Position numbers and translations under genes: made by a program
Assembly: GCA_965224325.1 (NCBI GenBank)
Contig: CBDCYT010000001.1
Span: 1-64,000, forward strand
Origin: CBDCMJ01 sp965224325
GTDB lineage: Bacteria > Chloroflexota > Dehalococcoidia > Lucifugimonadales > UBA3495
DNA length: 64,000 nucleotides
Reading direction: 5' to 3'
The notes under the pieces: model-generated
Seen by the model: the letters and a program-made list of their open reading frames with translations, nothing else
Told to the model about the DNA's origin: nothing
Databases searched by the model: none
Part shown: positions 18,457 through 27,948 of the stretch, in pieces
How the letters are laid out: each line of letters begins with the position of its first letter
How positions within the stretch are numbered: position 1 is the first letter of the stretch

Positions 18457-21400
18457 TCAGTTTGCGCTCTCAGGGTTGCTCGACATGTTGTATGTCGCCC
18501 CAAATATCTGACCATTCAGCCACTGTTGGAAGTCCGTGTCCTCGGTGTATTTCTTGTAGAGCTCGGTGTTGCACCTGAGCAGAGCGGTTATTTGGCGCCT
18601 CAGGGCCGAATCATGTTCGATCCGGGCGTTCTGCTGGTCTGAGTACATCCTGGCGTTCTGGTACGCCGTATCCTCGTTCACCCGGCCGGGTATCCCTTTT
18701 ATCAGGTCTGCTACCTGGTCTGGGTCTGTAAACGAGTTCCCCCAGGTCTTGTTGAATTCGTTCAGGATGATTGATAGTGGTTCCAGCAGAGGTTCTTGGA
18801 CTCCCCCGCCTCTTTCGGCTTGAATCGGGTCTATCTCGGCGTCCTCGTCGGCCAGCGCCGTCTTGAGCGTTGCCTGCTTCTCGGTTCGGTAGCTCTCCAT
18901 GTCCACTGATTCCAAGACGCCCAGGGACAGGTCCTGCTCCTCGGGGGCTGGTAGCTTGGGAATGAGGAAATTCAGGAAGATTGAGAGTTTCTCCCATCCT
19001 GCATTGGAGTACGGGAGAATCTGTGACAGGAATCCGTAAAGCCTGGTGAACGACTTGGCCGACCCCTTGAACCTCACCTGGATATCCTCAGTGAGTTCCA
19101 CGTACCTTTTGCCGCACAATCCAAGTATTGGCTCAAATGTGGTCCGGTCTTCTCCGTCCAGGTATTTCTCCACTAAGTCGTCTATTTCCTCTTGGGAGTA
19201 GACCTGGGACTGGTCCAGTCCGGCTTTCAGGTCGTGGAGCTTGTCGGGGTCGGTTTCGTCGGAGAGGATGGTGGTCCGGTAGTAGTCGGAGAAGGACTCC
19301 TGGATCACGTCGGTGCTGTTTGCGAAATCCAAAACGAATGTGTCGTGCTTGCTCGGATGGGACCGATTGAGGCGGGAGAGGGTCTGGACTGCCTTTATAC
19401 CGGACAGGTGCTTGTCGACGTACATCGTATGGAGCAGCGGTTCGTCGTAACCAGTCTGGAATTTGTCGGCGCATATCAGGATCCGGTACGGGTCCTTTCG
19501 GAACTCTTCCGACGTCCTGTTCTCCGGGAACTGGTTGAGCGAAGCCTCGGTGACTTCCTGTTCATCCAGGGTTCTTCTCCCCGAGAAGGCCACGATAGCC
19601 TCGTATGGGAGACCTCTCTCTTTCAACAGTGCTTTGATGGCGCTGTAGTAACGGATCGCCCTGTCCACCCCGTCTGTTACGACCATGGCCCTGGCCTGTC
19701 CGTCCATCTTCTTTGGAGTGAACACCGCGTCGTGGAAGTGGTCTACGATGACCTGGGCCTTCTGGGATATGGCGTACTCGTGGCTCTCGACGTACCTGCT
19801 GAGCTTTCTCTGGGCCCTCTTCGAGTCGAACTGGGGGTCGTCGTCGATGCTTTTTACCAGGTTGAAATACCTGCGGACAGGCGTGTAGTTGCTGAGCACG
19901 TCCATGATGAACCGCTCTTCAATAGCCTGCTTCATGGTGTAACTGTGGAAGGACAGATGCTTCACCGTCCCATCCGGTTGCGGCTCGGGAGTTCCGAAGA
20001 GTTCGAGGGTCTTGTTCTTTGGAGTGGCGGTGAAGGCGAAGTAGGACGCGTTGGACAGGAGCCGTCGTTTCTCGATTTCCCGGTTGATTTTGTCCTCGTT
20101 GTCCTCTTCTTCCACTTCTTCGGCCATGTTGTCATCGTCGTCTGGGGTTATCCCCACGAGGGCTCTGTTGACGGCTCGTCCGGCCTTGCCTCCCTGGCCC
20201 GAATGGGCTTCGTCGATGATGATGGCGAAGTTCCGGTCCCGGTGGTCGCTTCCGATGTCGTTCAGGATGAAGGGGAATTTCTGGATGGTGGTGACGATGA
20301 TCTTCTTCCCTTCGGAAATCAACCTTCGGAGGTCCCCGGACCCGATTGCGTGCCCCACCGTGCTCGCCACTTGGGTGAACTGACGGATGGTCCCGTCGAT
20401 CTGCCTGTCCAGGACCACCCGGTCGGTGATGACGATGATTGAATCGAAGGCAGTTTCTCCTTGGTGTTCCACTCCGATAAGCTGCCGGGCGACCCAGGCT
20501 ATGGAGTTGGACTTCCCGCTGCCGGCGGAGTGCTGGATGAGGTACCTCGGCCCGGCGCCGCTCTCCCGGGAGTCCGCCAACAGCTTCCGCACCAGGTCAA
20601 GCTGGTGGTACCTGGGCCATATCTGCCGGTTGTTCACCTTCTGGGCGTAGTTCTCAAGGATGTCCGTTAGGCTCGCTGGGGTGAGTATCTCCTCCCATAA
20701 GTAGGTGGTCTTCAGCCCCTTGGGGTTTACGGGGTTCCCGGCACTGCCGTCTTCTTTGCCCTTGTTGAAGGGCAGGAAGTCGGAGGACTTACCGGCGAGT
20801 TCTGTGCAGAACCTGACCTCCTCGTCGTCGACGGCGAAGTGGACGGCGCACCGTCCTAGGCGGAATAGGTCTTCCCGCGGGTTCCGGGTTGTCTTGTACT
20901 GTTCTACTGCGTCGGCGACGGTCTGACCGGTGAACCTGTTCTTCAACTCCATGGTGGCGACTGGGAGGCCGTTGATGAAGACAGCGAGGTCCAGGGAGTT
21001 TTGCTTGGTGTCGTTGCTGTACCGGAGTTGACGGGTGACCGAGAATCGGTTCTGGGCGTGCCTCTCCTGGGCCTGGACGTTACCCGCGCTGGGTGTGCCG
21101 TAGAAGAGCGTTATCTGGTGTTGGCGGTGCTGGATGCCCTTCCGGAGGATATCGATTATTCCCCGGTTTCCGATTTCTCGCTTCAGTCGCTCCAGGAACT
21201 GCCTTCTGGTGGGGTTGTCGGTGTCCAAAGAGAGCGCGGCTGCGGTCTCCGGTTGAGTTGCGGATAGGAAGGCGGATAGATGGGCCAGGTCGACGCACTG
21301 GGCGCGGTCGTAGTCTTGTGGGTTACCGGGGAGCCATCCGTTGTTGGTGAGGGAATTTGTGATGAGGGACTCGAGTCCCTTCTCGCTGGTGTCGGTGGGC

Positions 21401-21597
21401 GCGGGATTTTTTGCAGGCATTGGGGCTGTTTTGTCCGTCCGATGGAATATTCCCCGACGGGCTTTGGACCAATCGGCGGTTTCCGGTATGTCGGATGTGT
21501 CAATTTGGTCTTCGGGGGAGTTCTCCAGAGCTTCCAGTCTCGCCCATTGTTCATCCGTCAGTTTGTTGTCAGGGTTCTTCATAGAATGCTCTTTCAT
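18457..21597 (-). CDS. hsdR: Type I restriction HsdR subunit with N-terminal BrnA-like antitoxin segment
   Basis: 1046 aa. Residues 1-60 (LTDEQWARLEAL..., IDTSDIPETADWSKARRG) look like the N-terminal part of BrnA/DUF4415 antitoxins, without the usual ribbon-helix-helix. From about residue 70 the protein is a standard HsdR. The PD-(D/E)XK nuclease has D203 and E217-L-K219. The motor has Walker A HSAGSGKS (356-363) and DEAH (462-465), followed by the helical specificity-binding part. HsdR is the ATP-driven translocase and endonuclease of the HsdR2M2S complex. The start at ATG 21597 (or 21582) overlaps the brnT stop, as brnA does in normal brnTA operons. An internal ATG at 21420 has no ribosome site. 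Confidence 0.9.
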   Translation of the reverse strand: MKEHSMKNPDNKLTDEQWARLEALENSPEDQIDTSDIPETADWSKARRGIFHRTDKTAPMPAKNPAPTDTSEKGLESLITNSLTNNGWLPGNPQDYDRAQCVDLAHLSAFLSATQPETAAALSLDTDNPTRRQFLERLKREIGNRGIIDILRKGIQHRQHQITLFYGTPSAGNVQAQERHAQNRFSVTRQLRYSNDTKQNSLDLAVFINGLPVATMELKNRFTGQTVADAVEQYKTTRNPREDLFRLGRCAVHFAVDDEEVRFCTELAGKSSDFLPFNKGKEDGSAGNPVNPKGLKTTYLWEEILTPASLTDILENYAQKVNNRQIWPRYHQLDLVRKLLADSRESGAGPRYLIQHSAGSGKSNSIAWVARQLIGVEHQGETAFDSIIVITDRVVLDRQIDGTIRQFTQVASTVGHAIGSGDLRRLISEGKKIIVTTIQKFPFILNDIGSDHRDRNFAIIIDEAHSGQGGKAGRAVNRALVGITPDDDDNMAEEVEEEDNEDKINREIEKRRLLSNASYFAFTATPKNKTLELFGTPEPQPDGTVKHLSFHSYTMKQAIEERFIMDVLSNYTPVRRYFNLVKSIDDDPQFDSKRAQRKLSRYVESHEYAISQKAQVIVDHFHDAVFTPKKMDGQARAMVVTDGVDRAIRYYSAIKALLKERGLPYEAIVAFSGRRTLDEQEVTEASLNQFPENRTSEEFRKDPYRILICADKFQTGYDEPLLHTMYVDKHLSGIKAVQTLSRLNRSHPSKHDTFVLDFANSTDVIQESFSDYYRTTILSDETDPDKLHDLKAGLDQSQVYSQEEIDDLVEKYLDGEDRTTFEPILGLCGKRYVELTEDIQVRFKGSAKSFTRLYGFLSQILPYSNAGWEKLSIFLNFLIPKLPAPEEQDLSLGVLESVDMESYRTEKQATLKTALADEDAEIDPIQAERGGGVQEPLLEPLSIILNEFNKTWGNSFTDPDQVADLIKGIPGRVNEDTAYQNARMYSDQQNARIEHDSALRRQITALLRCNTELYKKYTEDTDFQQWLNGQIFGATYNMSSNPESAN

Positions 21598-21847
21598 GCC
21601 GGGTAGTTTTGCGGGCGCTTATGATGCGCCCGGTCAGGTTTTGGTCTCCTGGCTCCGGCCAAGTGTGGACCACTATCAGTATCAAAGGGCCAACGGTCCC
21701 TATTGTCTGCCATCTCTGCTCGTATGGGTAGAGGTCTTCGGTTGTTAAATAGTTGGTGTCGAGGAAGACGCGGACTGCGTCCTCGAAGTGTACCCCGTGC
21801 TTTCGGATGTTTTCCCTGTTCTTGGTTGGGTCCCAGGTCCATTCCAA
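21569..21847 (-). CDS. brnT: BrnT toxin (DUF497 ribonuclease)
   Basis: 92 aa, full length. WTWDPTKNRENIRKHGVHFE and VFLD at the N-terminus, RWQTIGTV in the middle and RIISARKTTRHERAFYEE at the end match the BrnT family, a RelE-like ribonuclease toxin. It begins 9 nt after hsdS and its last 29 nt overlap the start of hsdR. It therefore sits inside the restriction operon, and its expected partner antitoxin exists only as the first residues of HsdR. Known brnTA modules are autoregulated by BrnA, whose DNA-binding domain is missing here, so control is probably by the hsd promoter. Confidence 0.88.
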   Translation of the reverse strand: MEWTWDPTKNRENIRKHGVHFEDAVRVFLDTNYLTTEDLYPYEQRWQTIGTVGPLILIVVHTWPEPGDQNLTGRIISARKTTRHERAFYEEP

Positions 21848-21856
21848 CGGTTGCCT

Positions 21857-23197
21857 CTACAGGGTTATGTTGATCGTTGGGTTAGAGAGGGATTGATGCT
21901 CGGCTGTCCGGTCGCCATTCTTGGGGTCTGGTAATCGTTCAACTGCAGTTCGGACGTCTAGCTTGCCGGTGACGACGTCGGCAATCAACCGGGTGCGGTA
22001 TTCTTCTATTAACTCGATCTGGCAGTGGGCGCGGGCTATGGTGGCTTCGATGTTGGTTGTTAGCGCTTCAACATGTTGAACTATGGTCGATTGCTCGGGT
22101 ATCGGAGGAAGTACTACTGGGAAGTTCTGCAACATCGGGAGACGCAGTGAATCGACGGTAGCCTTGGCGGTTCCTTGGAAAACCTCGTTTTGGAGGGTTG
22201 TTCTGAAGTAGTAAAAGAAGAACTTGCCAAGGATGTCTTTGAAGTCGCTGAACTTATACACTCTTTGATGGTAATCGAACTTTCCGTTGACGTAGTGAAA
22301 CACTTTCCCGACTCCGACGCCATCTCCGGCGGTCAATACCGCTTCGCCGTCGTAGGACCATGTGTCTATCCTTTCAACGGTTTGAGAGCGCACAAAGAAG
22401 GGGTACTTCCCGTCCTCCTGCCGATTGATGGTGTCTCGGCCGCCAGTCTTGATTTTTGTGAGTAACCTCAAACGTCGGACGGGCCAGTGGTCTGGCACTT
22501 CGCCCATCCACTCCACGCCGGAGGGCTTGAGCCGGACGTCGTGGTCGAGGCCTCGAGTGACGGCCTGTTGGATGAGGGCCTGCCGTTCCTCCTCCAGCAA
22601 GGCTATGAGCCTCTCCTTGGCGCTCACGTAGGCCCGGATGCGCTGGTCGGCGTTGTTCAGGTACCGGACTATGGCGGTTTGTTCGACAAGAGGGGGTGCA
22701 GGAAGTTGTTCCGCCGCGAGCGTGGCGTATCGGAAGTCTGTGGACCGCTCCCTGATACCTTTGGCAAGGGCGAGGATCCATTGGCTTCTTGCCATCTCCC
22801 GTATCACGAGCGCGTAATAGTAGGTGTTAGCGTTGGAGGCTGGTTCACAGACCGAATAGACGGGGGTTCCCTTGCCGTCAGAATCTGACACTCCCACTGA
22901 ACCTGCGAAGGCGTCCATTTCGTGGATTACCAAGTCTCCGCTTCGGATTCCTTGGTATCCTATTTCTTTCAGCGACTCAGTAAATCCCTCTGTACGCCTG
23001 TTCCTTCGCAGAGTGACTTCACCGTTTCTGAAACAGGTGATTACCTCGTCGTCTTCCGATACAGGTTTCTGTGTCTTCTTTAGTAGCTGTTTGCCACGCT
23101 CCACAAGCCAATGGCCTGGGATTTCACCAAACCAAGGTATTCCTGATGCCTTATAGGATTGGTACGGTTTCGACTTGCGTATTTCTGTGGTGGTCAT
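21857..23197 (-). CDS. hsdS: Type I restriction specificity subunit HsdS
   Basis: 446 aa with two target-recognition domains. Each begins with the conserved pattern IPWFGEIPGHW and VEWMGEVPDHW. Each ends in LPAPPLVEQTAIVRYLN or LPPIPEQSTIVQHVEAL, followed by coiled-coil spacer helices (LIALLEEERQALIQQAVTRG and ELIEEYRTRLIADVVTGK). This layout reads a split DNA target and holds two HsdM subunits. The start overlaps the hsdM stop by 4 nt (ATGA), indicating coupled translation. No frameshift or truncation is seen, so the system's specificity is probably intact. Confidence 0.93.
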   Translation of the reverse strand: MTTTEIRKSKPYQSYKASGIPWFGEIPGHWLVERGKQLLKKTQKPVSEDDEVITCFRNGEVTLRRNRRTEGFTESLKEIGYQGIRSGDLVIHEMDAFAGSVGVSDSDGKGTPVYSVCEPASNANTYYYALVIREMARSQWILALAKGIRERSTDFRYATLAAEQLPAPPLVEQTAIVRYLNNADQRIRAYVSAKERLIALLEEERQALIQQAVTRGLDHDVRLKPSGVEWMGEVPDHWPVRRLRLLTKIKTGGRDTINRQEDGKYPFFVRSQTVERIDTWSYDGEAVLTAGDGVGVGKVFHYVNGKFDYHQRVYKFSDFKDILGKFFFYYFRTTLQNEVFQGTAKATVDSLRLPMLQNFPVVLPPIPEQSTIVQHVEALTTNIEATIARAHCQIELIEEYRTRLIADVVTGKLDVRTAVERLPDPKNGDRTAEHQSLSNPTINITL

Positions 23198-25230
23198 GTT
23201 GCCAGAATCCCGTCCAATAGTCCTTCGGACTCCTGTTCCAAGGCCAGTATGTCAGTCCGTATTTCCTCCAGTGTTCTCATGGGTTTTGGCTTGTAGAAGT
23301 GCCGGGTGAAGCTGATCTCGTACCCTATCTTCACCTGTTCTGGCAGGTACCAGGCGTCGGGCGTGTACGGCAGGACCTCCTTCTGGAGGAAGGCGTCAAT
23401 CCCGCCCTCGTGAAGCAGGGGAATCTGTTCGGTGTCCCGGAGGTCTGGGTCCGACTCATACTCGACCACGGTTGGCTGTCCCTTGATGGTGACCTCGAAC
23501 AGCCCGTTCAGAGGCTTGGCCGCGGTGTTTCGTCCGTGGACCTTCTTGATGACAGCCGGCGCCGACTCCGAGCGTTGGCCTTTGTCCTTCAGGTCCTTGA
23601 TTTCCTTGGTGCTGTGGGCCTTCTCGAGGTCGATGCCCTCGATTCTGAGCGGTCGCTCCACCGTGACTTTCGAGTAACCGAAGGCCTCGTTTGGGAATAT
23701 CTTGGACTGGTCGGTTTCCTCAAATTCGATGAAGGTATCGCAGATTTTCTGGATGTCCCCATCCGAAAGTTCGCAGTTCTTCTGGCCCATATTTCGGCGG
23801 AGGGGTCTGTCCCATTGGGTGGCGTCGACGAGTTGGACGTATCCTTTCCGGTGGGCGGGTTTCTTGTTGGTAAGGACCCAGACATAAGTTGCAATGCCCG
23901 TGTTGTAGAACATGTTGAGGGGCAGGGCCACGATGGCCTCCAGCCAGTCGTTCTCGATGATCCACCGACGAATGTTGCTCTCGCCCTGGCCGGCGTCCCC
24001 GGTGAATAACGAGCTTCCGTTGTGGACCTCGGCTATCCGGCTGCCCAACGGGGTGTCCTCTTTCATCTTGCTGAGCATGTTGGCGAGAAACATGAGTTGC
24101 CCGTCGCTGCTCCGGGTTATGAGGGAGTACTCGGGGTCCCCGGCGTGCTTGATGATGAACCTGGGGTCGGTTATTCCTTTCCTCCCGCCCATTTTTTCTT
24201 GGTCGGTGCTCCAACTCTTCCCATAGGGCGGATTGCTCAGCATGAAGTCGAATGTCTGGCCTTTGAAAGCATCTTTGGATAGCGTGGAGTGTTCCGGTCC
24301 ACCGATGATGTTGTCGTCTGCGTTCTTCTCGCCCTTCAGGAGCAGGTCTGATTTGCAGATGGCGTAGGTTTCCGAGTTGATCTCCTGGCCGTATAGGTGA
24401 GTGGTTACCTTCTTCCCGGTTTCCTCTGCTATGTCCCGTAGGGTTTGCTCTGCTATGGTGAGCATCCCTCCTGTGCCAAGGGCGCCGTCATAGAGAATGT
24501 AGGTCGAAGGCTGAATCTGGTCTTTTATTGGGAAGAATACGAGTTTTGCCATGAGTTCCACGGCATCCCGGGGGGTCCAGTGCTCTCCGGCCTCCTCGTT
24601 GTTTTCCTCATTGAACCTGCGTAACAGGTCTTCGAATATGGTCCCCATCCCGTGGTTGTCCATACCTGGAAGCCGGACTGATCCGTCGTCATTCGGTATG
24701 GGGTTGGGGCTGAAGTTCACGGTAGGGGACAGGAACCGTTCAATCAGCGCGCCCAGAGAGTTCCCGTTGGAAAGTCGAGCTATCTGGTTCCGAAATTCGA
24801 AGTTTTCCAGGATGTCCTGGACGTTGGGTGAAAACCCGTCGAGGTAGGCGTTGAAGTCGTCCTGGAGTTGCTGTTGGGAAGTGGAGTTTCTCAAGTCCCT
24901 GAGGGTGAATGGAGAAGAGTTGTAGAACTGCTGGCCTGATGCCTGCTGGAGCGGACCTGCTTGGTCGGTGATTCCGGCTTGGTCCAGCCACTTTTTCTCG
25001 TCGAGGACTGCCTGATTTGTGGGTTCCAAGACAGCGTCGAGCCTGCGGATCACCGTCATGGGCAAAATCACGTCCCGGTATTTCCCACGGACGAAGAGGT
25101 CTCGGAGTACGCTGTCGGCGGTATTCCAGATGAAGTTGGAGATTTGGGCAAGCTGAGTGTCTTGCACTTTCGTCGGACTCCTCGTGTTCTGATCCTGTGG
25201 CATTATCTGAGATTGGGGCGCGCCGCTCAC
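23194..25230 (-). CDS. hsdM: Type I restriction N6-adenine methyltransferase HsdM
   Basis: 678 aa. It has an N-terminal helical HsdM domain (ISNFIWNTADSVLRDLF). Then comes the SAM-binding motif I in the form YDGALGTGGML (247-257, where DPACGTGGM is usual) and the catalytic NPPYGKSW (333-340). The tail includes TRHFYKPKPMRTLEEIRTDI, which docks on HsdS. HsdM methylates the HsdS target in both strands and protects host DNA. It is the first gene of the operon hsdM-hsdS-brnT-hsdR. The start is GTG 25230 or ATG 25203; neither has a strong ribosome site. Confidence 0.93.
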   Translation of the reverse strand: MSGAPQSQIMPQDQNTRSPTKVQDTQLAQISNFIWNTADSVLRDLFVRGKYRDVILPMTVIRRLDAVLEPTNQAVLDEKKWLDQAGITDQAGPLQQASGQQFYNSSPFTLRDLRNSTSQQQLQDDFNAYLDGFSPNVQDILENFEFRNQIARLSNGNSLGALIERFLSPTVNFSPNPIPNDDGSVRLPGMDNHGMGTIFEDLLRRFNEENNEEAGEHWTPRDAVELMAKLVFFPIKDQIQPSTYILYDGALGTGGMLTIAEQTLRDIAEETGKKVTTHLYGQEINSETYAICKSDLLLKGEKNADDNIIGGPEHSTLSKDAFKGQTFDFMLSNPPYGKSWSTDQEKMGGRKGITDPRFIIKHAGDPEYSLITRSSDGQLMFLANMLSKMKEDTPLGSRIAEVHNGSSLFTGDAGQGESNIRRWIIENDWLEAIVALPLNMFYNTGIATYVWVLTNKKPAHRKGYVQLVDATQWDRPLRRNMGQKNCELSDGDIQKICDTFIEFEETDQSKIFPNEAFGYSKVTVERPLRIEGIDLEKAHSTKEIKDLKDKGQRSESAPAVIKKVHGRNTAAKPLNGLFEVTIKGQPTVVEYESDPDLRDTEQIPLLHEGGIDAFLQKEVLPYTPDAWYLPEQVKIGYEISFTRHFYKPKPMRTLEEIRTDILALEQESEGLLDGILAT

Positions 25231-25396
25231 ATATTACACCACCACGGTCTTCGTCCGACGGTCCTGGGCATTGTCTCTTTCTGAAGCTCTGTATTCCTCT
25301 TGGTTTGGGTGGCTGAAACTTGGGGCCCGCCGCCTTTTTTCTGGCGACAGCGGCGGGCCGGGCTTATCCTCTTATGGGGCGCTCAGCATCGTATAG

Positions 25397-25735
25397 TTAT
25401 CTGCTCGCCCTGTGCTTGTCGCGGCAAACCTCGCACCGGGTCTGGCCCGTAATGGCTTTTTGGGAGCAGTGTCGGCATTGGCCTGCGGCCTTGCGTTGCT
25501 GTCTTACCTGTTGTTTATAAAGCCGATCGAACTTCTTTCGCTCGTCCGTCTGTCCCCTGGTCCGGTCATATTCTCGACGGGATTCGATTCGCTCTTCGAC
25601 AGTCTTGGTTGGGGCTCTGGGCTTCCTTATGTTAGGCTTCTTTATGTTGGGCTTTCTGGGCTTCCTTGGGTTGGGCGTCTGCTTGGGTAGATCAAAGGTG
25701 CACTGGAAAGTTCTTTCTTCTGTAGCGTTAGGGGG
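25397..25735 (-). pseudogene. Basic protein with C-terminal CxxC...CxxC zinc finger, start lost
   Basis: The frame runs from a C8 tract at 25731-25738 to 25397. It has a Pro/Lys-rich segment (PNPRKPRKPNIKKP), a charged helix (ERKKFDRLYKQQVRQQRKAAG) and a zinc-finger end CRHC...CEVC. Sequence further upstream in this frame is the antisense-shifted Cas3 gene, so no genuine start is available. A one-base slip in the C8 tract would join it to the Cas3 HD frame. It may be the tail of a different gene joined to the Cas3 remnant, or a real fusion switched by the tract. Confidence 0.5.
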
Positions 25736-26216
25736 GGGAACCGTGGTGGGACAACGCGGCGACGAACAGGGCTGCTGCCGACCCGCTACTGTCATCCCAT
25801 CCCAGGATTTCATCGAATTTAAGGACTGAGCAAAACCATTTGGCGGTCTCAGTGTCGCCGTTCTCGTTCAAGACCGGAACCATACCCTGTGTGTGCCCGG
25901 CCTTGACCGGCCGGCGCTGCCCCGGCGGAATGTCGGCCTCCCCCCAGATGAGGGTCTGGAACCCCATATTCACCTTGCCGATGTCGTGCAGGGCCGCGAG
26001 GACACAGAGACGGGCCGCCATTGTGGGGTGCAGCTCTTCCAGTCCTCCGGCGCAGGCCAACCGCTGGCCGATGGTCGGCTGCCGCAGCAACGACTCAAAG
26101 CAGGCGCCTACGTCGGCCAGGTGGTGTTCCAACAGGTGTATCCGATGGGGGTTGGCCCGGTCCGACTTGGCCCAATGGTATCGGGTATATGCTGGCGTGG
26201 TACTATAATTCGTCAT
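25728..26216 (-). pseudogene. cas3: Cas3'' HD-nuclease N-terminal remnant
   Basis: 162 codons contain the HD domain of a type I CRISPR Cas3: HLLEHHLADVGACFESLL, ARLCVLAALHDIGKVNMGFQ (the HD pair at 77-78) and ALFVAALSHHG (second His pair at 157-158). The remaining metal-binding part and the whole helicase are missing. The frame ends in a poly-C tract. No other cas gene and no CRISPR array is present in the window, so this is a relic of a lost type I system. Confidence 0.75.
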
Positions 26217-26345
26217 AACGCAACTTGTCCTACTGGCATGCCGGGTTAGACCTCTGCAAAAGGCCGACGCTAGCGAGTAATATACTCTAGGCCATACCGC
26301 GCAGGGCCGGCCAACGGGCTGCTGTCAGCAGGCGGGGGGAGAGTA

Positions 26346-26882
26346 ATGGTCAATCTGACGTTTAACGCCATAGACGTGGAAACGGCCAACGCGGACCCTG
26401 CCAGCGTTTGCCAGATTGGCATTGTCAGCATCCGGGATGGGGTGGTCAAGAGGCAACTGTCAGTGTTGGTCGATCCCGAAGCAGAGTTTAATGACTTCAA
26501 TGTTAGGCTCCATGGGATTGACCATAACGCGGTGAGAGGCAGCGAAGCCCTGCCCAACCTTGAGGCCCGGTTGCGCCGGATTCTGGAGGAGACGGTTCTA
26601 GTCAGCCATACGGCCTTCGACCGGATGGCGATGGACGGCGCGATGGAGCGATACGGGCTGAAGCCGATCCGGGCAAGGTGGCTGGACAGTGCAATGGTGG
26701 CCCGCCGCGCTTGGCCGCAGAAGTACCGGCGCAAGTGGAGCTTGGCGCTCATCGCAGGCGACCTTGGCGTTGCCTTTCGGCATCACGATGCGGCAGAAGA
26801 TGCCAGGGCTGCGGGCGAGATTGTCCTGCGTGCCTGCCGACACACCGGGTTAGACATTGACGGCTGGCTGAAGCGGGGGTGA
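26346..26882 (+). CDS. DnaQ-like 3'-5' exonuclease
   Basis: 178 aa, a single DEDDh exonuclease domain. Exo I is AIDVETANA (Asp and Glu metal ligands). Exo II lies around LVSHTAFDRMAMDGAM. Exo III is FRHHDAAEDARAAGEI, with the catalytic His and the last Asp. It resembles the epsilon proofreading domain but lacks the polymerase-binding tail, so it is probably a stand-alone single-strand exonuclease in repair or nucleotide turnover. Nothing around it suggests an operon. Confidence 0.85.
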   Translation: MVNLTFNAIDVETANADPASVCQIGIVSIRDGVVKRQLSVLVDPEAEFNDFNVRLHGIDHNAVRGSEALPNLEARLRRILEETVLVSHTAFDRMAMDGAMERYGLKPIRARWLDSAMVARRAWPQKYRRKWSLALIAGDLGVAFRHHDAAEDARAAGEIVLRACRHTGLDIDGWLKRG

Positions 26883-27948
26883 CGTTAAAGGGCTACAAAG
26901 CGATTACCAGTTCGAAAGTTCTGGATAAAGTCTCCTTCGGCCAGCCAATCGAACCAAGAGCATACACCCCAACGATGGACTCAGGAGGGACGGATACGAT
27001 TGCCCGGGTGAAGATCTCGAGGGGGTTGGAAACTCACAGGTTCAGTACGAGTTCAAATTTGGTACTGCCTACCGTCAAGTCAGGCCCACCTGAGAAGAAT
27101 CGAACCGTTCATCGGGCCTAGTGATACGTTCGGGTACGCGGGAACGACGTGACACACCCATTTGTGAGTCCGCTTTACCGACCTGGCTTGAATGGACCCA
27201 AATCGACCGCCCACGCGTACCTCAGGTTTCCGTGTCTATCGTGTCCGTCGAATGAAGGTTCTTGATTTTATCCAGTTAGGTGGGCCAGAGTGTACCGTAC
27301 TGCGAATTTTTCGCTGGGAGGTCTCGATATAGACAATACATTGGAGAAACGCCGTAAGCAATCTACCGCACGACCAGCTCTGGTCCTCGCCGAGTCAACG
27401 GTAGACCCAGAGACCGGCAACTGCCATCGAGGGCGGTTCAGCTATTCTCGAAGAAATCCAGGTCGACTACAACCTGGGGAACTTGCTGCGCAGGCTATGC
27501 TTGCCCAGGGCGGTCAAGCACTGGTCATTGCGAAGCCTCCAGGTCAAACTTATCAAGATCGGGGGGAGGCTAGTTCGCCACGCCCGGCGGCTGGTGTTTC
27601 AGCTAGCCGAGGTAGCGGTGCCTCGGGAGGTATTTCGACAAGTGCTGGAGCGTATCGGCGGGCTCCATCCAGCACCAGGGTAGCGAGTACCCTTGGGATC
27701 ATCGGACGTGACGAGGGTAGCAAAGGGGACCTGTGCGCCTGGATGAGTTGAAGGGTGTGCAAACGTGCTGAAAGCTGCCTCTGTTGCCTGGCGGACGTTA
27801 ATTCACGGCACCGAGAGATGGTGTTGTGAGCCCGATGGGATAGTTGACGGCGTTCGTGGATGCCGCTAGCATCACCGTCGTGAAGGATGGTGGGTTCTTT
27901 GGACACCCGCAGCCTGATATGGGGAATTTCGGTTGAAGGGGGTTCGTA
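26883..27948 (+). other. Gene-free stretch with repeats and a transposase scrap
   Basis: It contains dispersed-repeat segments at about 27061-27098 and 27279-27340 and the IS1380 remnant at 27461-27683. No intact gene is seen. The promoter of the ATP-grasp operon should lie between 27700 and 27940. Confidence 0.5.
27461..27683 (+). pseudogene. IS1380-family transposase C-terminal remnant
   Basis: VDYNLGNLLRRLCLPRAVKH continues to LVRHARRLVFQLAEVAV and ends ERIGGLHPAPG. This is parallel to the last 73 residues of the full transposase at 41218-42549 (NLGNFMRRLVLPEDMKHW ... RLRLAPG). Upstream homology is lost. It is a scar of an old IS1380 insertion. Confidence 0.8.

Noticed and set aside
19192..20442. 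Long plus-strand frame opposite hsdR
   Set aside because: It is an antisense shadow of strongly conserved HsdR sequence.
23197..25230. Unusual HsdM motif I (DGALGTGG) as a sign of inactivity
   Set aside because: The rest of the methyltransferase, including NPPY, is intact, and variation at this position occurs in the HsdM family.
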